Shown piece by piece: positions 16,877 through 25,193 of a stretch of DNA of 43,978 nt. The stretch is taken from positions 1 to 43,978 of IMG/VR virus record IMGVR_UViG_3300032046_000057. One strand, 5' to 3'. This DNA is from a virus. The notes below the pieces were generated by a model. That model worked only from the letters and a program-made list of their open reading frames with translations, searched no databases and had not been told where the DNA came from. A program made the position numbers and the translations under genes. Position 1 is the stretch's first letter; each line of letters begins with the position of its first letter.

Positions 16877-17731
16877 TTATCCACCCTTTTGTTTACGTTT
16901 TGCAAGTTCAACTTGCGTAGTTATCCGAGCGAGATTGTTTACAAACTGTGCAGTAGACCCATCGAGACCTAGAACTCCACCAGTCTGTCCAACAATTCCG
17001 AGAAGAGAAGCTGAGAGAGGATCACCTCCGGTTGCTGCCGCTGTAACACCAGAAGTTATACCAGATGTGGCGGCGCGGCCGAGTGCTGAAGTTCCGAAGA
17101 TAGGAGTAAGCGATGATGAGATTCCTCCAGAGAGTGCGCCAGTTACACCAGCTTTAATTGGATCTTTACCTTGAATCAGAGCTGAGATTCCAGACTGAAC
17201 TCCGCCTTGAACCGCCCCTCTACCAATTGTACCGATAGCTTTGCCGAAAGCAGAGGAGCCGAAACTTCCAGGTCCTCCCGCTGCTAGCGGACCAAATCCT
17301 GCAGCTCCTGCAAAAGCTGTACTCAATCCAATCATCACCGCTGCATTGAGAAGCTGAGGACCTAAACCAATCTTATCATACTCATCTGTGACAGAGGCTT
17401 TGGTTCCTGTGTCGGAAACTATGGAAGATTTATATGCTGGGGCACCAGAGGGAGAACTTACATTCTTCCCTTCGAGTCTAGCATTCGGACCTAGAGTTGC
17501 AAGAGCTTTAGAGTTCTGATCCTGCTGTTCCTGAGTGAGAACTTGAGCCCGATTATAATTCTGTCTCTCAAACCCTGATCCGCCAAATGTATAATCAAGT
17601 CTGGGGGTCTTATTCAGAACTATACCAGTTGAGGCAACCAAATCATCAATGGCGCCCGCCCAGGTTCGACCTTGCTTCGAGATAAGATCCGCAATCGAGA
17701 TAGTTACATTATTATCAATATCGTACGCCAT
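16877..17731 (-). CDS. Gly/Ala-rich internal virion protein
   Basis: This 284-residue protein has a polar N-terminal half and, from about residue 120 onward, a long Gly-Ala-Ser-rich hydrophobic region (AFAGAAGFGPLAAGGPGSFG and following). That composition suits a protein that inserts into membrane during DNA ejection. AGGAGA precedes the ATG. It sits within the run of four ejection-type genes and ends KRKQKGG, giving a basic tail. Confidence 0.6.
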   Translation of the reverse strand: MAYDIDNNVTISIADLISKQGRTWAGAIDDLVASTGIVLNKTPRLDYTFGGSGFERQNYNRAQVLTQEQQDQNSKALATLGPNARLEGKNVSSPSGAPAYKSSIVSDTGTKASVTDEYDKIGLGPQLLNAAVMIGLSTAFAGAAGFGPLAAGGPGSFGSSAFGKAIGTIGRGAVQGGVQSGISALIQGKDPIKAGVTGALSGGISSSLTPIFGTSALGRAATSGITSGVTAAATGGDPLSASLLGIVGQTGGVLGLDGSTAQFVNNLARITTQVELAKRKQKGG

Positions 17732-17747
17732 ATGATTCTCCTATGTA

Positions 17748-18404
17748 TCAATCACCAGATCCTGAGGTTCCACCAAAGAGGAAATCAAAACCTCCGTAGT
17801 CCATTGAAGGATAGCTCATCAGATCTTCCTCGTCTAGAATCACTTGATCTTCTGGAGAGACATAGTTAGATGCACCTCGGAGTTCTGGGGGAAGTTCAGT
17901 TCCACGGTAATCGGTAGTGTTAGCTCCCTGAGAACCAAAGATTAGATCCGCCAGACCTTTACCTAGCCCACCAATTCCACCTTCAATCCCAGCTTCTTTG
18001 AGTCCGCGAGAAATAGAAGGATTTAAAAGAGAACCTGCCAGAACTACACCCGCAGTTTTCCCTGGATTCAGAGTTGGATCTTGAGATGTAGAATTAGAGG
18101 AGGTAGAGGTTGTAGTAGTTCCAGCTTGTTTCACCGCCAGTTCTCCAGCCGCCCGAGAGAGGAAATCTCCCAGGAGCTGCTGATTCACAGTAGAATTATA
18201 CAGTCCAGTCTTGCGCTCCCCAGAAACAATCGAAGCAACTCCTCGATCCGATTCTAAAATCTGGCGGAGCAACGCATCCATCCCTTCTTTGGAGATATCA
18301 GATTTGGTAGTCTGAGTCTGGGAGCCAGAAGTGGTGCCGGATTTGGAAGTAAAGAGGGATAGGAGAGAGAGGATATCTGGAGTGGCCTGTGCAGGAATTG
18401 CCAT
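17748..18404 (-). CDS. Ser/Thr-rich virion protein, likely ejection module
   Basis: This 218-residue protein begins MAIPAQATPDILSLLSLFTS. It has a Thr/Ser-rich linker about residues 97-110, a Gly-rich hydrophobic segment about 117-155 and an acidic C-terminus (EDQVILDEEDLMS) ending Gly-rich. It is the first of four ejection-type genes and is preceded by a possible promoter at 18436-18465. GGAG lies 12 bases before the ATG. No family is recognised. Confidence 0.55.
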   Translation of the reverse strand: MAIPAQATPDILSLLSLFTSKSGTTSGSQTQTTKSDISKEGMDALLRQILESDRGVASIVSGERKTGLYNSTVNQQLLGDFLSRAAGELAVKQAGTTTTSTSSNSTSQDPTLNPGKTAGVVLAGSLLNPSISRGLKEAGIEGGIGGLGKGLADLIFGSQGANTTDYRGTELPPELRGASNYVSPEDQVILDEEDLMSYPSMDYGGFDFLFGGTSGSGD

Positions 18405-18435
18405 GATTTAGATCTCCATGAGAGTTGGATGACGT

Positions 18436-18465
18436 AGTATAGGAGGGTTAGGAAGATTGCGACAA
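18436..18465 (-). promoter_or_regulatory. Possible sigma70 promoter for ejection genes
   Basis: On the minus strand TTGTCG (18465-18460), an 18-base spacer and TATACT (18441-18436) precede the 18404 start by about 30 bases. The -10 is strong (5 of 6). The -35 matches 4 of 6. It lies in the only 68-base gap between tail and ejection genes. Confidence 0.4.
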
Positions 18466-18472
18466 GAGGGAC

Positions 18473-19621
18473 TCATGAGTAGGTAGCTCCAGATAAAAGG
18501 GCTGCGAAGCGTTCGATGGCAATGCGGTCGGCAGAAAGCATTGCTACGGGTGCAACAGCAACAAGCCATACACATCCGTTCATTGGTAAAGCTACCGTTT
18601 GTGCACCTTGTCCAATAGAAGCATTAGGGTAAGAGCTTAATTTAGTGGCTACTGCATCAGTAGCAATAGAAACTCCGCCACTAAAAATTGTTTTTCCTGT
18701 GGCAGACAGCACTCCGCTAAAAACAGCGGGAGTATTATCTACATACGTAGCCGGGCCAAACAAGTCATTTCCCCACTGCGAGAAAGCAGGGCGAGAAGCG
18801 TTGGTACCAAAAAGCAAATTAGTGTTTGCTATATTGTTTGAGCCGCCAAGAATACTTTTCGTAGTTGCTGCAGAATCTTGGTAAGCCCCCGCAGTAATTA
18901 CTGTGTACTCTGAATTAACAATACGAGTTCCATCAAAACCTAAAAAGTCATTCACCCCATCAAACCGCATCCCATAATACCCATTCGCCTGCAATTCCAA
19001 AGTCGGTTTATTTGCTGCGGTGGCTTGGAGCGCAGAGTATCCGAGGACCTCTTGAGCTACTACGTTATCAACGGAGTAGTTATCCCCAGATTGAAACCCA
19101 ACAAAGCCAGTGCCAGAACAAACGCTGATAATGCTTCTTGTGGTTGTGCCCGCAGTAATTGTTAAATTGTTGTATGAACCACCGCCCACAAGCACATTAA
19201 AACTTGTTCCACTAACTGACGTGTATGTGGCAGTTATCTTGTATGTTTTCCCGGTAATTAGCGGGGTTGCCACACTATTTATTTGACCTATTCCAGCGGC
19301 AGTTTTTGACGCCACTCCGCCAGACACAGCCCAGTTAGCCCCCGCGCTCCACTCCGCCGGCACTGAAAAATCATTTGTGAAAACTGTGGTTGAATTGCTC
19401 GCCCCATAGCTCCGATCCAGCAGCAACCCGACCGGATCAGTTCCAGTCGCAGGAGTTGTGCCGGTGGAATCTTCATAAACCCAGCCATCCGGATCAGAAC
19501 CTACATACCAAAGTGCTGCTCCATTCCTTCTTGCGGCTTCTTTTGCAGCCGCCTCAAATTGCTCGTAAACAGTTCCAGCGGCCCGCATTCCGATTGAAGG
19601 TATACCAACTCGTAGACTCAT
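18473..19621 (-). CDS. LamG-like receptor-binding tail protein
   Basis: This 382-residue beta-rich protein has an N-terminal helix likely used for virion attachment (VYEQFEAAAKEAARRNG, residues 18-34), then two jelly-roll-like regions. The second ends with a VWLVAVAPVAMLSADRIAIE segment typical of LamG/concanavalin-like carbohydrate-binding domains. It likely binds cell-surface sugar. Its start overlaps the preceding holin-like stop (TAATG). Together with the two tailspikes upstream it gives the phage three candidate host-recognition proteins. Confidence 0.65.
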   Translation of the reverse strand: MSLRVGIPSIGMRAAGTVYEQFEAAAKEAARRNGAALWYVGSDPDGWVYEDSTGTTPATGTDPVGLLLDRSYGASNSTTVFTNDFSVPAEWSAGANWAVSGGVASKTAAGIGQINSVATPLITGKTYKITATYTSVSGTSFNVLVGGGSYNNLTITAGTTTRSIISVCSGTGFVGFQSGDNYSVDNVVAQEVLGYSALQATAANKPTLELQANGYYGMRFDGVNDFLGFDGTRIVNSEYTVITAGAYQDSAATTKSILGGSNNIANTNLLFGTNASRPAFSQWGNDLFGPATYVDNTPAVFSGVLSATGKTIFSGGVSIATDAVATKLSSYPNASIGQGAQTVALPMNGCVWLVAVAPVAMLSADRIAIERFAALLSGATYS

Positions 19622-20043
19622 TATGCCACCTTCTTAATTTTTTCGGTAGTTCTCAGTGCGCCCAGGCCAAGCATACCTAGGAGAACTGGAAGCATCTCAG
19701 ACATATCTGCCTGAACTAGATTGAGTTCTTTGCCCATCAGGGCCGCCATAAACATACCTGTTGGAAGCCCAATCCAGTTCCAGGCAAATGCAGTTCCGCA
19801 GACCCATCCAATATATGGACGCCACCCAGCTACAAAGACACTAGAATTCTTTGCCTCTTCAGCATTGACGTCTAGTTGGGCTTTAGCCAGTTCTGTATTA
19901 GAAGCAAGCTGGGCCAGTTCTCCATTCTGCTGCATCTTGAGAAGTTCAAGTTTAGCAGCATTAGCCTGGAGAGGATCTGGCCAGAGGCGATCAATAACTT
20001 TGCCGCCAATATCCAGAGCAATACTAATCGGATCGAATGCCAT
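19621..20043 (-). CDS. 3-TM holin-like membrane protein
   Basis: This 140-residue protein starts at the ATG at 20043 (MAFDPISIALDIGG), which has AAGGA upstream. The in-frame start at 20130 lies inside the tailspike gene. The pattern DRLWPDPLQANAAKLELL, then a helix, then SVFVAGWRPYIGWVCGTAF and two more hydrophobic segments fits the phage Holin_3TMs family, whose members are proposed holins. It is separated from the endolysin by tailspike genes. A second small membrane gene at 23886 could also be the holin. Confidence 0.7.
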   Translation of the reverse strand: MAFDPISIALDIGGKVIDRLWPDPLQANAAKLELLKMQQNGELAQLASNTELAKAQLDVNAEEAKNSSVFVAGWRPYIGWVCGTAFAWNWIGLPTGMFMAALMGKELNLVQADMSEMLPVLLGMLGLGALRTTEKIKKVA

Positions 20044-20065
20044 ATGTTTTTTCCTTCTGTTCCAA

Positions 20066-21976
20066 TTATTCCTGCCACACCCAGATTTGAGCTGTACCTG
20101 CGGCCAGATTAACTGCAGATCCAGTTTCATTATGGAAGTTCAATTTTACTGTATTTGCAGCAGAGACCCATCCCCAAATATTTACACCTTGAACATCATC
20201 AGACCAAGAAATTTCTACTCGTTGCCCCAACTTTGCACCTGTAACTGTAATACCTGGGGTAATTATATTATCCCCGTCAGGAAGATTTGCAGGGTCGTAT
20301 GCGTAACTAGCTTTCAAAACATTCACATACTGGAATGCTTTAGATTCCATATATGCTTGGGCTTCAAGCTGAGTATCAAAGCGGATTGCTTGGAAAGCTC
20401 CGAGCCGGAAAGTAATAGTTCCTGCAGTATCTGGATTACCCAGATCCAAATAGAACTGAACGCTTGCACCGGCGGCATAAGCAATTGCGGCAACTGTAAA
20501 AAAGTTAGCCGTATTTGGAGCCAGTGTCGGAGAGACAAGTTGATAGTTGGCGCGATCCCAGATTGCAAATCGAGGTTTACGAACTGAAGTTACTTTAATA
20601 TCTGCAGTAACCACATACCAACCAGCTCCTGCTGTAGTTGTAGAAGCGGTGAGCAAACCTGTGTACTGCCCAGGATTATAGGAAGCTGTGTACTCATTGC
20701 AGAGTTCAAACAGAGTTCCATCCTGAACCACTGTGCCCACATTTGAGAATGCGCCGGTCAGAGTTACAGCAGTGCGGAAAGTTTCTGCCACACCTTTGAT
20801 TACTGGAAGGCCATTAATTGCGCGACGAGGAGAAGTTAGGAAAGCGCGTCGCTGACCATTTGAGGCCGAGTTATCAATGGCGATGGCAGTTGTCTTAGTA
20901 AAGCCTGCCGTGATAATACCTGGAGCAATTGGCAGGCCGCCATCTGAAGAAACAGAGTCAAGAAAGATTGAACCCGTGTTTACATCAATTGAACCGCCGC
21001 CATATGCCGGAGCTTTCTCAACTCGAGAGTTGAAACAATAGATCGAGGCATCAGTTGCACCGAAGTTAATATCAGTGAAGAAGCCTCCATCAAAGTTGTA
21101 CTCTCCAGTCTGGCCATCAAAGATCTTGGTGCGCTTAGTAACCACTTGATCAGAGCGAATCGAACCAGTCCACAGATCCAGAGTTACTGTTTCTGCGGAA
21201 GCTCCGAGAGTCTGACCATTGGCTTCAAACCAAACATCTTTGAACTGAATTGGAATGTACTGGACATTGGACAGGTTAGTATAGATACCGATCTTATTGG
21301 TCTCAATGATCGTACCGATGAGTTCAACCCCTCCAAGACCTACAGTCTGATTCACAATATAGATACAGCAGTCATTCCCTGCCATGTGCCCGCCACGGAA
21401 ATACTTATTCCCGGCATGCATCAGATCCCCGCCGAAACGGTTATCCATCAGATAGGCGCCGTAGAAGTTTCCTACGAATCCACATTCCTCAAACGTGGTT
21501 CCAATGTTACCTGCCGGCGCCTGGAAACCTTTTCTCAGCCCAGTAAATTCTACATTGTAGAACTGGACATTGTTGAAGTATTCATCCCCTGCCACATAAT
21601 CATTTGGATTAGTGCGACCGAAGGTGAAGCCAACTCCCACCTTTCCAGTTCCCTTAAACGCTAGGTCTCGGATTTGGGAGTGGTATTTCCAGTAGGAATT
21701 TTTCCTACAGGTGAGAGCGGCTACAGCAGTATTAAAAGGTTTGATGAAGGAGGAGTTAGATCCATCACCTTCAATAATGAAATCCTCTGGGAGAATTGCG
21801 TTACAGGCGAGAGTGCCTTCAGGCAGATAGATCCGATTACCTTTTGCAACTAGTTCTGCGATGAGAGCCGTTGAGTCAGAAGCTCCTGTTAGATCAGCGC
21901 CTGCTGCTTTGAGATTAGAAATAGTACGAAGGTTCCGTACATTCCGAATGAGTTGGGAGGAGGGAGTAAGTGCCAT
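20066..21976 (-). CDS. Second beta-helix tailspike
   Basis: This 636-residue protein starts at the ATG at 21976 (MALTPSSQL) with AAGGA upstream. The longer start at 22042 overlaps the other tailspike. The N-terminus (NLKAAGADLTGASDSTALIA) and YLPEGTL motif resemble the opening of pectate-lyase-like right-handed beta-helix tailspikes. A series of short N/G-rich rungs covers residues about 80-360. The last about 230 residues are beta-sandwich-like and may be a trimerisation or carbohydrate-binding domain. It may degrade or bind capsule or O-antigen. Catalytic residues cannot be assigned. Confidence 0.7.
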   Translation of the reverse strand: MALTPSSQLIRNVRNLRTISNLKAAGADLTGASDSTALIAELVAKGNRIYLPEGTLACNAILPEDFIIEGDGSNSSFIKPFNTAVAALTCRKNSYWKYHSQIRDLAFKGTGKVGVGFTFGRTNPNDYVAGDEYFNNVQFYNVEFTGLRKGFQAPAGNIGTTFEECGFVGNFYGAYLMDNRFGGDLMHAGNKYFRGGHMAGNDCCIYIVNQTVGLGGVELIGTIIETNKIGIYTNLSNVQYIPIQFKDVWFEANGQTLGASAETVTLDLWTGSIRSDQVVTKRTKIFDGQTGEYNFDGGFFTDINFGATDASIYCFNSRVEKAPAYGGGSIDVNTGSIFLDSVSSDGGLPIAPGIITAGFTKTTAIAIDNSASNGQRRAFLTSPRRAINGLPVIKGVAETFRTAVTLTGAFSNVGTVVQDGTLFELCNEYTASYNPGQYTGLLTASTTTAGAGWYVVTADIKVTSVRKPRFAIWDRANYQLVSPTLAPNTANFFTVAAIAYAAGASVQFYLDLGNPDTAGTITFRLGAFQAIRFDTQLEAQAYMESKAFQYVNVLKASYAYDPANLPDGDNIITPGITVTGAKLGQRVEISWSDDVQGVNIWGWVSAANTVKLNFHNETGSAVNLAAGTAQIWVWQE

Positions 21977-21995
21977 TTTGTTTCCTTGGTCCTTT

Positions 21996-23858
21996 TTATT
22001 CCGAAAGACATCTAGCTTGCCACACAAATGACATTGCGACACCTGTCACATTAGTGTTGACTACAATTTGGAAAGTCGTAGCGCCTACAGAGGTGATGTA
22101 AAAACTAGATACCCCAGAAGCTGTGAAACTAGAGTTTGGAGTCACCCAGATATCGTGGGCCGAAGGAGTGGTGGCAAGACCGTGAGTCACAGTGATACTT
22201 GAGGTCCCCGCTGCTACGTTTGCAGAACCCTTGTTCTTCGTGACGTAACCAATGTTGTTTCGTACAACGCCGCCAGCAGGGCTAAGATTTACAGCCGCGT
22301 TGGTATTTCCAGAGAAAGTGTTTCCTTCCATTTCATAGTTAGTGCAACCGGAATCCATGTAGAGGCCGAAAGCATTTGCACCTGACCCATCAAAATCACC
22401 CGCCTTGATGTCTTTAAGGTAAAATTTGCTTCGATTGGAAGCGATACTAATACCAGCTCCGACGTTACCGCCATACACCCCGCCAGTAACGTGTAACTCA
22501 GTTCCATTGATGTTCACCAAACCATCAGACCCGTTGAACATGCACCAAGTGTTTATAAAATGAGTTCCTAAAACCGTACCCGCACCAGCGATAGTTATTC
22601 CACGGCCCGTGTGCGAAGATGCCCAATTATCATGAAAATAATTTCGAAGAGCAAGGCCCCCGGCAGAAGGTTCGATGGAAATACCCATGTTGGCTGTATC
22701 GAAGTAATTATCGTGAATATAAGAAGCGGACACCGTCTGGCCATTACCTGGGCGAATCGCTAGATCCACACCGCAGTGAATAATATCATTGTCAGCCAAA
22801 ATTGGTGCATCTGCCCACAAGAGAAAGATGCCATAACTTGGCATCAGCGCAGGCTCATTGTCTGCTGTGCACGAATGAATTTGAGAATCGACTGTCTGTT
22901 CGCTAGCTCCCACAATCACACAAGCACCATTCGCGGCGGTGCTTGCTGGGCAGCCAACACGGAAATGCCCATCACGTACTCGGTGGATGACGCCACCATT
23001 AAGCGAGATTCCAACATAGTAATTTTCAAACCTAAAGCGCTCGATCACCACTCCAATGCACCCATTTAAGTTGAAGAATGCTCCTGAAGTGTGCATAGCT
23101 GCACCGCGCATAGAACAATCAGTAACAACAATACCTTCAATATTGGAAGCCGAAAACACGTTGCCAGTGGTGAAGTTGACAGTAATCGCAGCGCCACCTC
23201 GATAGCCGCCGCTGTCAAACTCGAGTTTTACTGGTTTGGTGAATGTTACTCCTGAATCCATTTTATAAGTTACGCCAGCAGGGAATTTAATCACGCCCCC
23301 CGCAGATGGTAGAGCATTGTGCGCCTTTAAAATTGCCGGAGTCGCATCAACAGTTCCAGAGTTAGCCAGTTCGTCATAGTCAGTGACTCTAACAGTATCT
23401 TCATTTATATCTGACTGTGTACGAAATACTGATCCTGCACCAAGAGCTTTAGCTCCAATACCGGTAGTTCCCAGATAAGTAGCAAGATCCTGTACAGATC
23501 TGACTGCGCTATCAGGGAAAGTATAAGGAACAAGTGCCGCTGTAACTCCAGAAGGAGATACGTTGATAGGCCTACCAACTGCTGCATAAAGTCGATCAGC
23601 ATCTGTAGGAGTAGAGATAAGTGTGATAGAATGAGTTGTAGTTTCTGTATAATCAACTACAGGTTGAAGCGGCATCCCTCCATCAATACCAACTTCAAGG
23701 CTTTGAAGCCCTGGAGTATAAACAAAAGTTGGATCTACAGAGGCAAAATCTACAAGAGTCTGCCCGGCTGCAATGTCAATCCAAATTCTTTTATACACAT
23801 AATCTGGCGGTGCTTCTGATGGAATTGTGTCGTCTGGCGACCAAATGGATGCGCTCAT
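21996..23858 (-). CDS. First beta-helix tailspike
   Basis: This 620-residue protein has an N-terminal region of about 120 residues that probably joins the tail (WIDIAAGQTLVDFASVDPTF, then SVQDLATYLGT). The central region shows GGVIKFPAGVTYKMDSG and repeated N/G/D-rich rungs (DNDIIHCGVDLAIR, HDNYFDTANMG, NYFHDNWASS) typical of a pectate-lyase / NosD-like right-handed beta-helix. A small C-terminal beta domain follows. It is a likely host-surface polysaccharide binder or depolymerase. Its N-terminal domain differs from that of the second tailspike. Confidence 0.8.
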   Translation of the reverse strand: MSASIWSPDDTIPSEAPPDYVYKRIWIDIAAGQTLVDFASVDPTFVYTPGLQSLEVGIDGGMPLQPVVDYTETTTHSITLISTPTDADRLYAAVGRPINVSPSGVTAALVPYTFPDSAVRSVQDLATYLGTTGIGAKALGAGSVFRTQSDINEDTVRVTDYDELANSGTVDATPAILKAHNALPSAGGVIKFPAGVTYKMDSGVTFTKPVKLEFDSGGYRGGAAITVNFTTGNVFSASNIEGIVVTDCSMRGAAMHTSGAFFNLNGCIGVVIERFRFENYYVGISLNGGVIHRVRDGHFRVGCPASTAANGACVIVGASEQTVDSQIHSCTADNEPALMPSYGIFLLWADAPILADNDIIHCGVDLAIRPGNGQTVSASYIHDNYFDTANMGISIEPSAGGLALRNYFHDNWASSHTGRGITIAGAGTVLGTHFINTWCMFNGSDGLVNINGTELHVTGGVYGGNVGAGISIASNRSKFYLKDIKAGDFDGSGANAFGLYMDSGCTNYEMEGNTFSGNTNAAVNLSPAGGVVRNNIGYVTKNKGSANVAAGTSSITVTHGLATTPSAHDIWVTPNSSFTASGVSSFYITSVGATTFQIVVNTNVTGVAMSFVWQARCLSE

Positions 23859-23885
23859 AATAATATTATCCTAGATGGAATTGAA

Positions 23886-24158
23886 TCAAGGCTTGTATCC
23901 GTGCGCAACTAGCCACTCACGAAATACATGCCAAGCAAATGTGGAAGAGATAACAATAGCGGCCCACACTAGAGCCACTGTAGTTTTCTCTATAACTGCT
24001 TTACGAAAAGCTAATCTTTGCGCCTGAATTTTCATTGCGTCTTGCACCCATTCACGCTCTTCAGCATTTAAAGAATGGGAAGCTTCTACAATGGCTTCGC
24101 GCACAATGGCTAATAGCTCTTCTCTAGTTACAGCTACAGGGGAAGAAGGATTAGGCAT
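23886..24158 (-). CDS. Single-TM protein, candidate holin or spanin-like
   Basis: This 90-residue protein has a helical, charged N-terminal half (REELLAIVREAIVEASHSLN, REWVQDAMKIQAQRLAFRK) followed by one hydrophobic segment, about residues 60-80 (TVALVWAAIVISSTFAWHVF). Location next to a small beta protein and the endolysin suggests a lysis role. One TM near the C-terminus with a long cytoplasmic-type N-terminus is unusual for a classical holin. A membrane-anchored virion protein is an alternative. Confidence 0.55.
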   Translation of the reverse strand: MPNPSSPVAVTREELLAIVREAIVEASHSLNAEEREWVQDAMKIQAQRLAFRKAVIEKTTVALVWAAIVISSTFAWHVFREWLVAHGYKP

Positions 24159-24163
24159 TCTTC

Positions 24164-24469
24164 TTAACCCCCTGGAGTCAAATAAACCTTGCCGGTTCCA
24201 GAGGCAGTAATAAATGCAAGTTTGTTTCCTGAATTAACCCAGCAGCGATAAGTCTGATTAGCTAGAAGGATCTGATCAGTTCCATTTGAGAGTGCGGTAG
24301 GATCTGCATCTTGACGCACAAAACAGTTCGCGTCAACTGTAATGAGAACATAGCCAGCTAGAGCAGCTTCAAATGTGAAAACTGCTGACTGAGCTGAAGT
24401 TGTTGAGATTGCGACCGAAGAAGATTGGCCACCGCTGAGAATATTGAGAGAGTGTTCAAACACTACCAT
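24164..24469 (-). CDS. Small beta-rich virion protein
   Basis: This 101-residue protein starts at the ATG at 24469 (MVVFEHSLNILSGG), which has GGAG eight bases upstream and overlaps the endolysin end by 14 bases. The sequence is beta-rich and Thr/Ala/Ser-rich (VAISTTSAQSAVFTFEAAL, LANQTYRCWVNSGNKLAFI, ending KVYLTPGG). This type is common among small decoration or tail-knob proteins. No enzyme motif is seen. Confidence 0.6.
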   Translation of the reverse strand: MVVFEHSLNILSGGQSSSVAISTTSAQSAVFTFEAALAGYVLITVDANCFVRQDADPTALSNGTDQILLANQTYRCWVNSGNKLAFITASGTGKVYLTPGG

Positions 24470-24956
24470 GAGGAACTCCATTAGAATTAGTAAGTCCAGA
24501 GGCGTATTTTCCACCTCTTAGCAAGGATAGCACTTGGCGTTTTGGCACAGCATTGGGGTCATTTGGAATAGAGATATGAACCCAAGTATGCTCCAGGATC
24601 AGTTGCTCAAAACGAATCAGTTCAGGGTATTTCAGAATCTCTCGACAGATCTCTAGAGGTGTCCCGTAGCGATCACAGTCAAAATCTACAGCAGTTCCTT
24701 CCAGGTGCTGAGAGTTCTTGGCGCCTCCGATAGCAGCGTTTAGAGCAGGGGAACGGTACCAGGAGGAAGGAGAGATTGGATAACCTAGCAGAGTTCGGAT
24801 ACGCTCCAGAATATGGGCAGAGCGGATGAGTTGAGGAATCAGATTAGATGGAGGAGTGTTGTCAATATCTAAGCGAGAAGCTGTCTGAGATTTAGTAGCT
24901 TCGAGTAGCGTGAAATGATCTGAGAGAAAGAACAGTTGTGGGTTAGAAGGCGACAT
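24456..24956 (-). CDS. M15 family peptidase endolysin
   Basis: This 166-residue protein starts at the ATG at 24956 (MSPSNPQL), which has GGAGAA upstream. An in-frame ATG at 25013 is possible but lacks a good site. It matches the zinc D-Ala-D-Ala carboxypeptidase-like Peptidase_M15_3 group: SDHFTLLEATKSQTASRLD near the start, SSWYRSPALNAAIGG, then the zinc ligands His84 (NSQHLEG), Asp91 (AVDFD) and His127 (TWVHISI). It would cleave peptidoglycan peptides at lysis. There is no signal peptide, so it needs a holin. It lies inside the tail operon. Confidence 0.85.
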   Translation of the reverse strand: MSPSNPQLFFLSDHFTLLEATKSQTASRLDIDNTPPSNLIPQLIRSAHILERIRTLLGYPISPSSWYRSPALNAAIGGAKNSQHLEGTAVDFDCDRYGTPLEICREILKYPELIRFEQLILEHTWVHISIPNDPNAVPKRQVLSLLRGGKYASGLTNSNGVPHGSV

Positions 24957-25185
24957 GGGCAATTCTTCTCCAGGTGTTTGTGTTGATACAGATGTAGAGA
25001 TAGTTGGCATCATATGAAATCATTCCAGGATCTCCTCTTGCTCCAGATGTTGCAGGTGTGTAGAGAGGAACTGGGCGAGAGAGAAGTAGCCAGAGAGCAG
25101 AATAGATTTTATTAAATTTCTGGTACTCATCTGGCGGAGTTGCTGGAAGATTTACATCATGCAGAGATAGATTAGTTTCTGACAT
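24943..25185 (-). CDS. Small tail protein with GDPG-YLYICINTNTW motif
   Basis: This 80-residue protein has AGGAG just upstream. The second half, GARGDPGMISYDANYLYICI then NTNTWRRI, is a short beta module found repeatedly at the ends of phage tail fibres and spikes (general knowledge of the motif). Here it stands almost alone, with a 40-residue helix-like N-terminus. It may be a tail tip or knob component that assembles with the nozzle gene just upstream. It overlaps the endolysin region by 14 bases. Confidence 0.6.
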   Translation of the reverse strand: MSETNLSLHDVNLPATPPDEYQKFNKIYSALWLLLSRPVPLYTPATSGARGDPGMISYDANYLYICINTNTWRRIAHVAF

Positions 25186-25193
25186 ATAAACTC

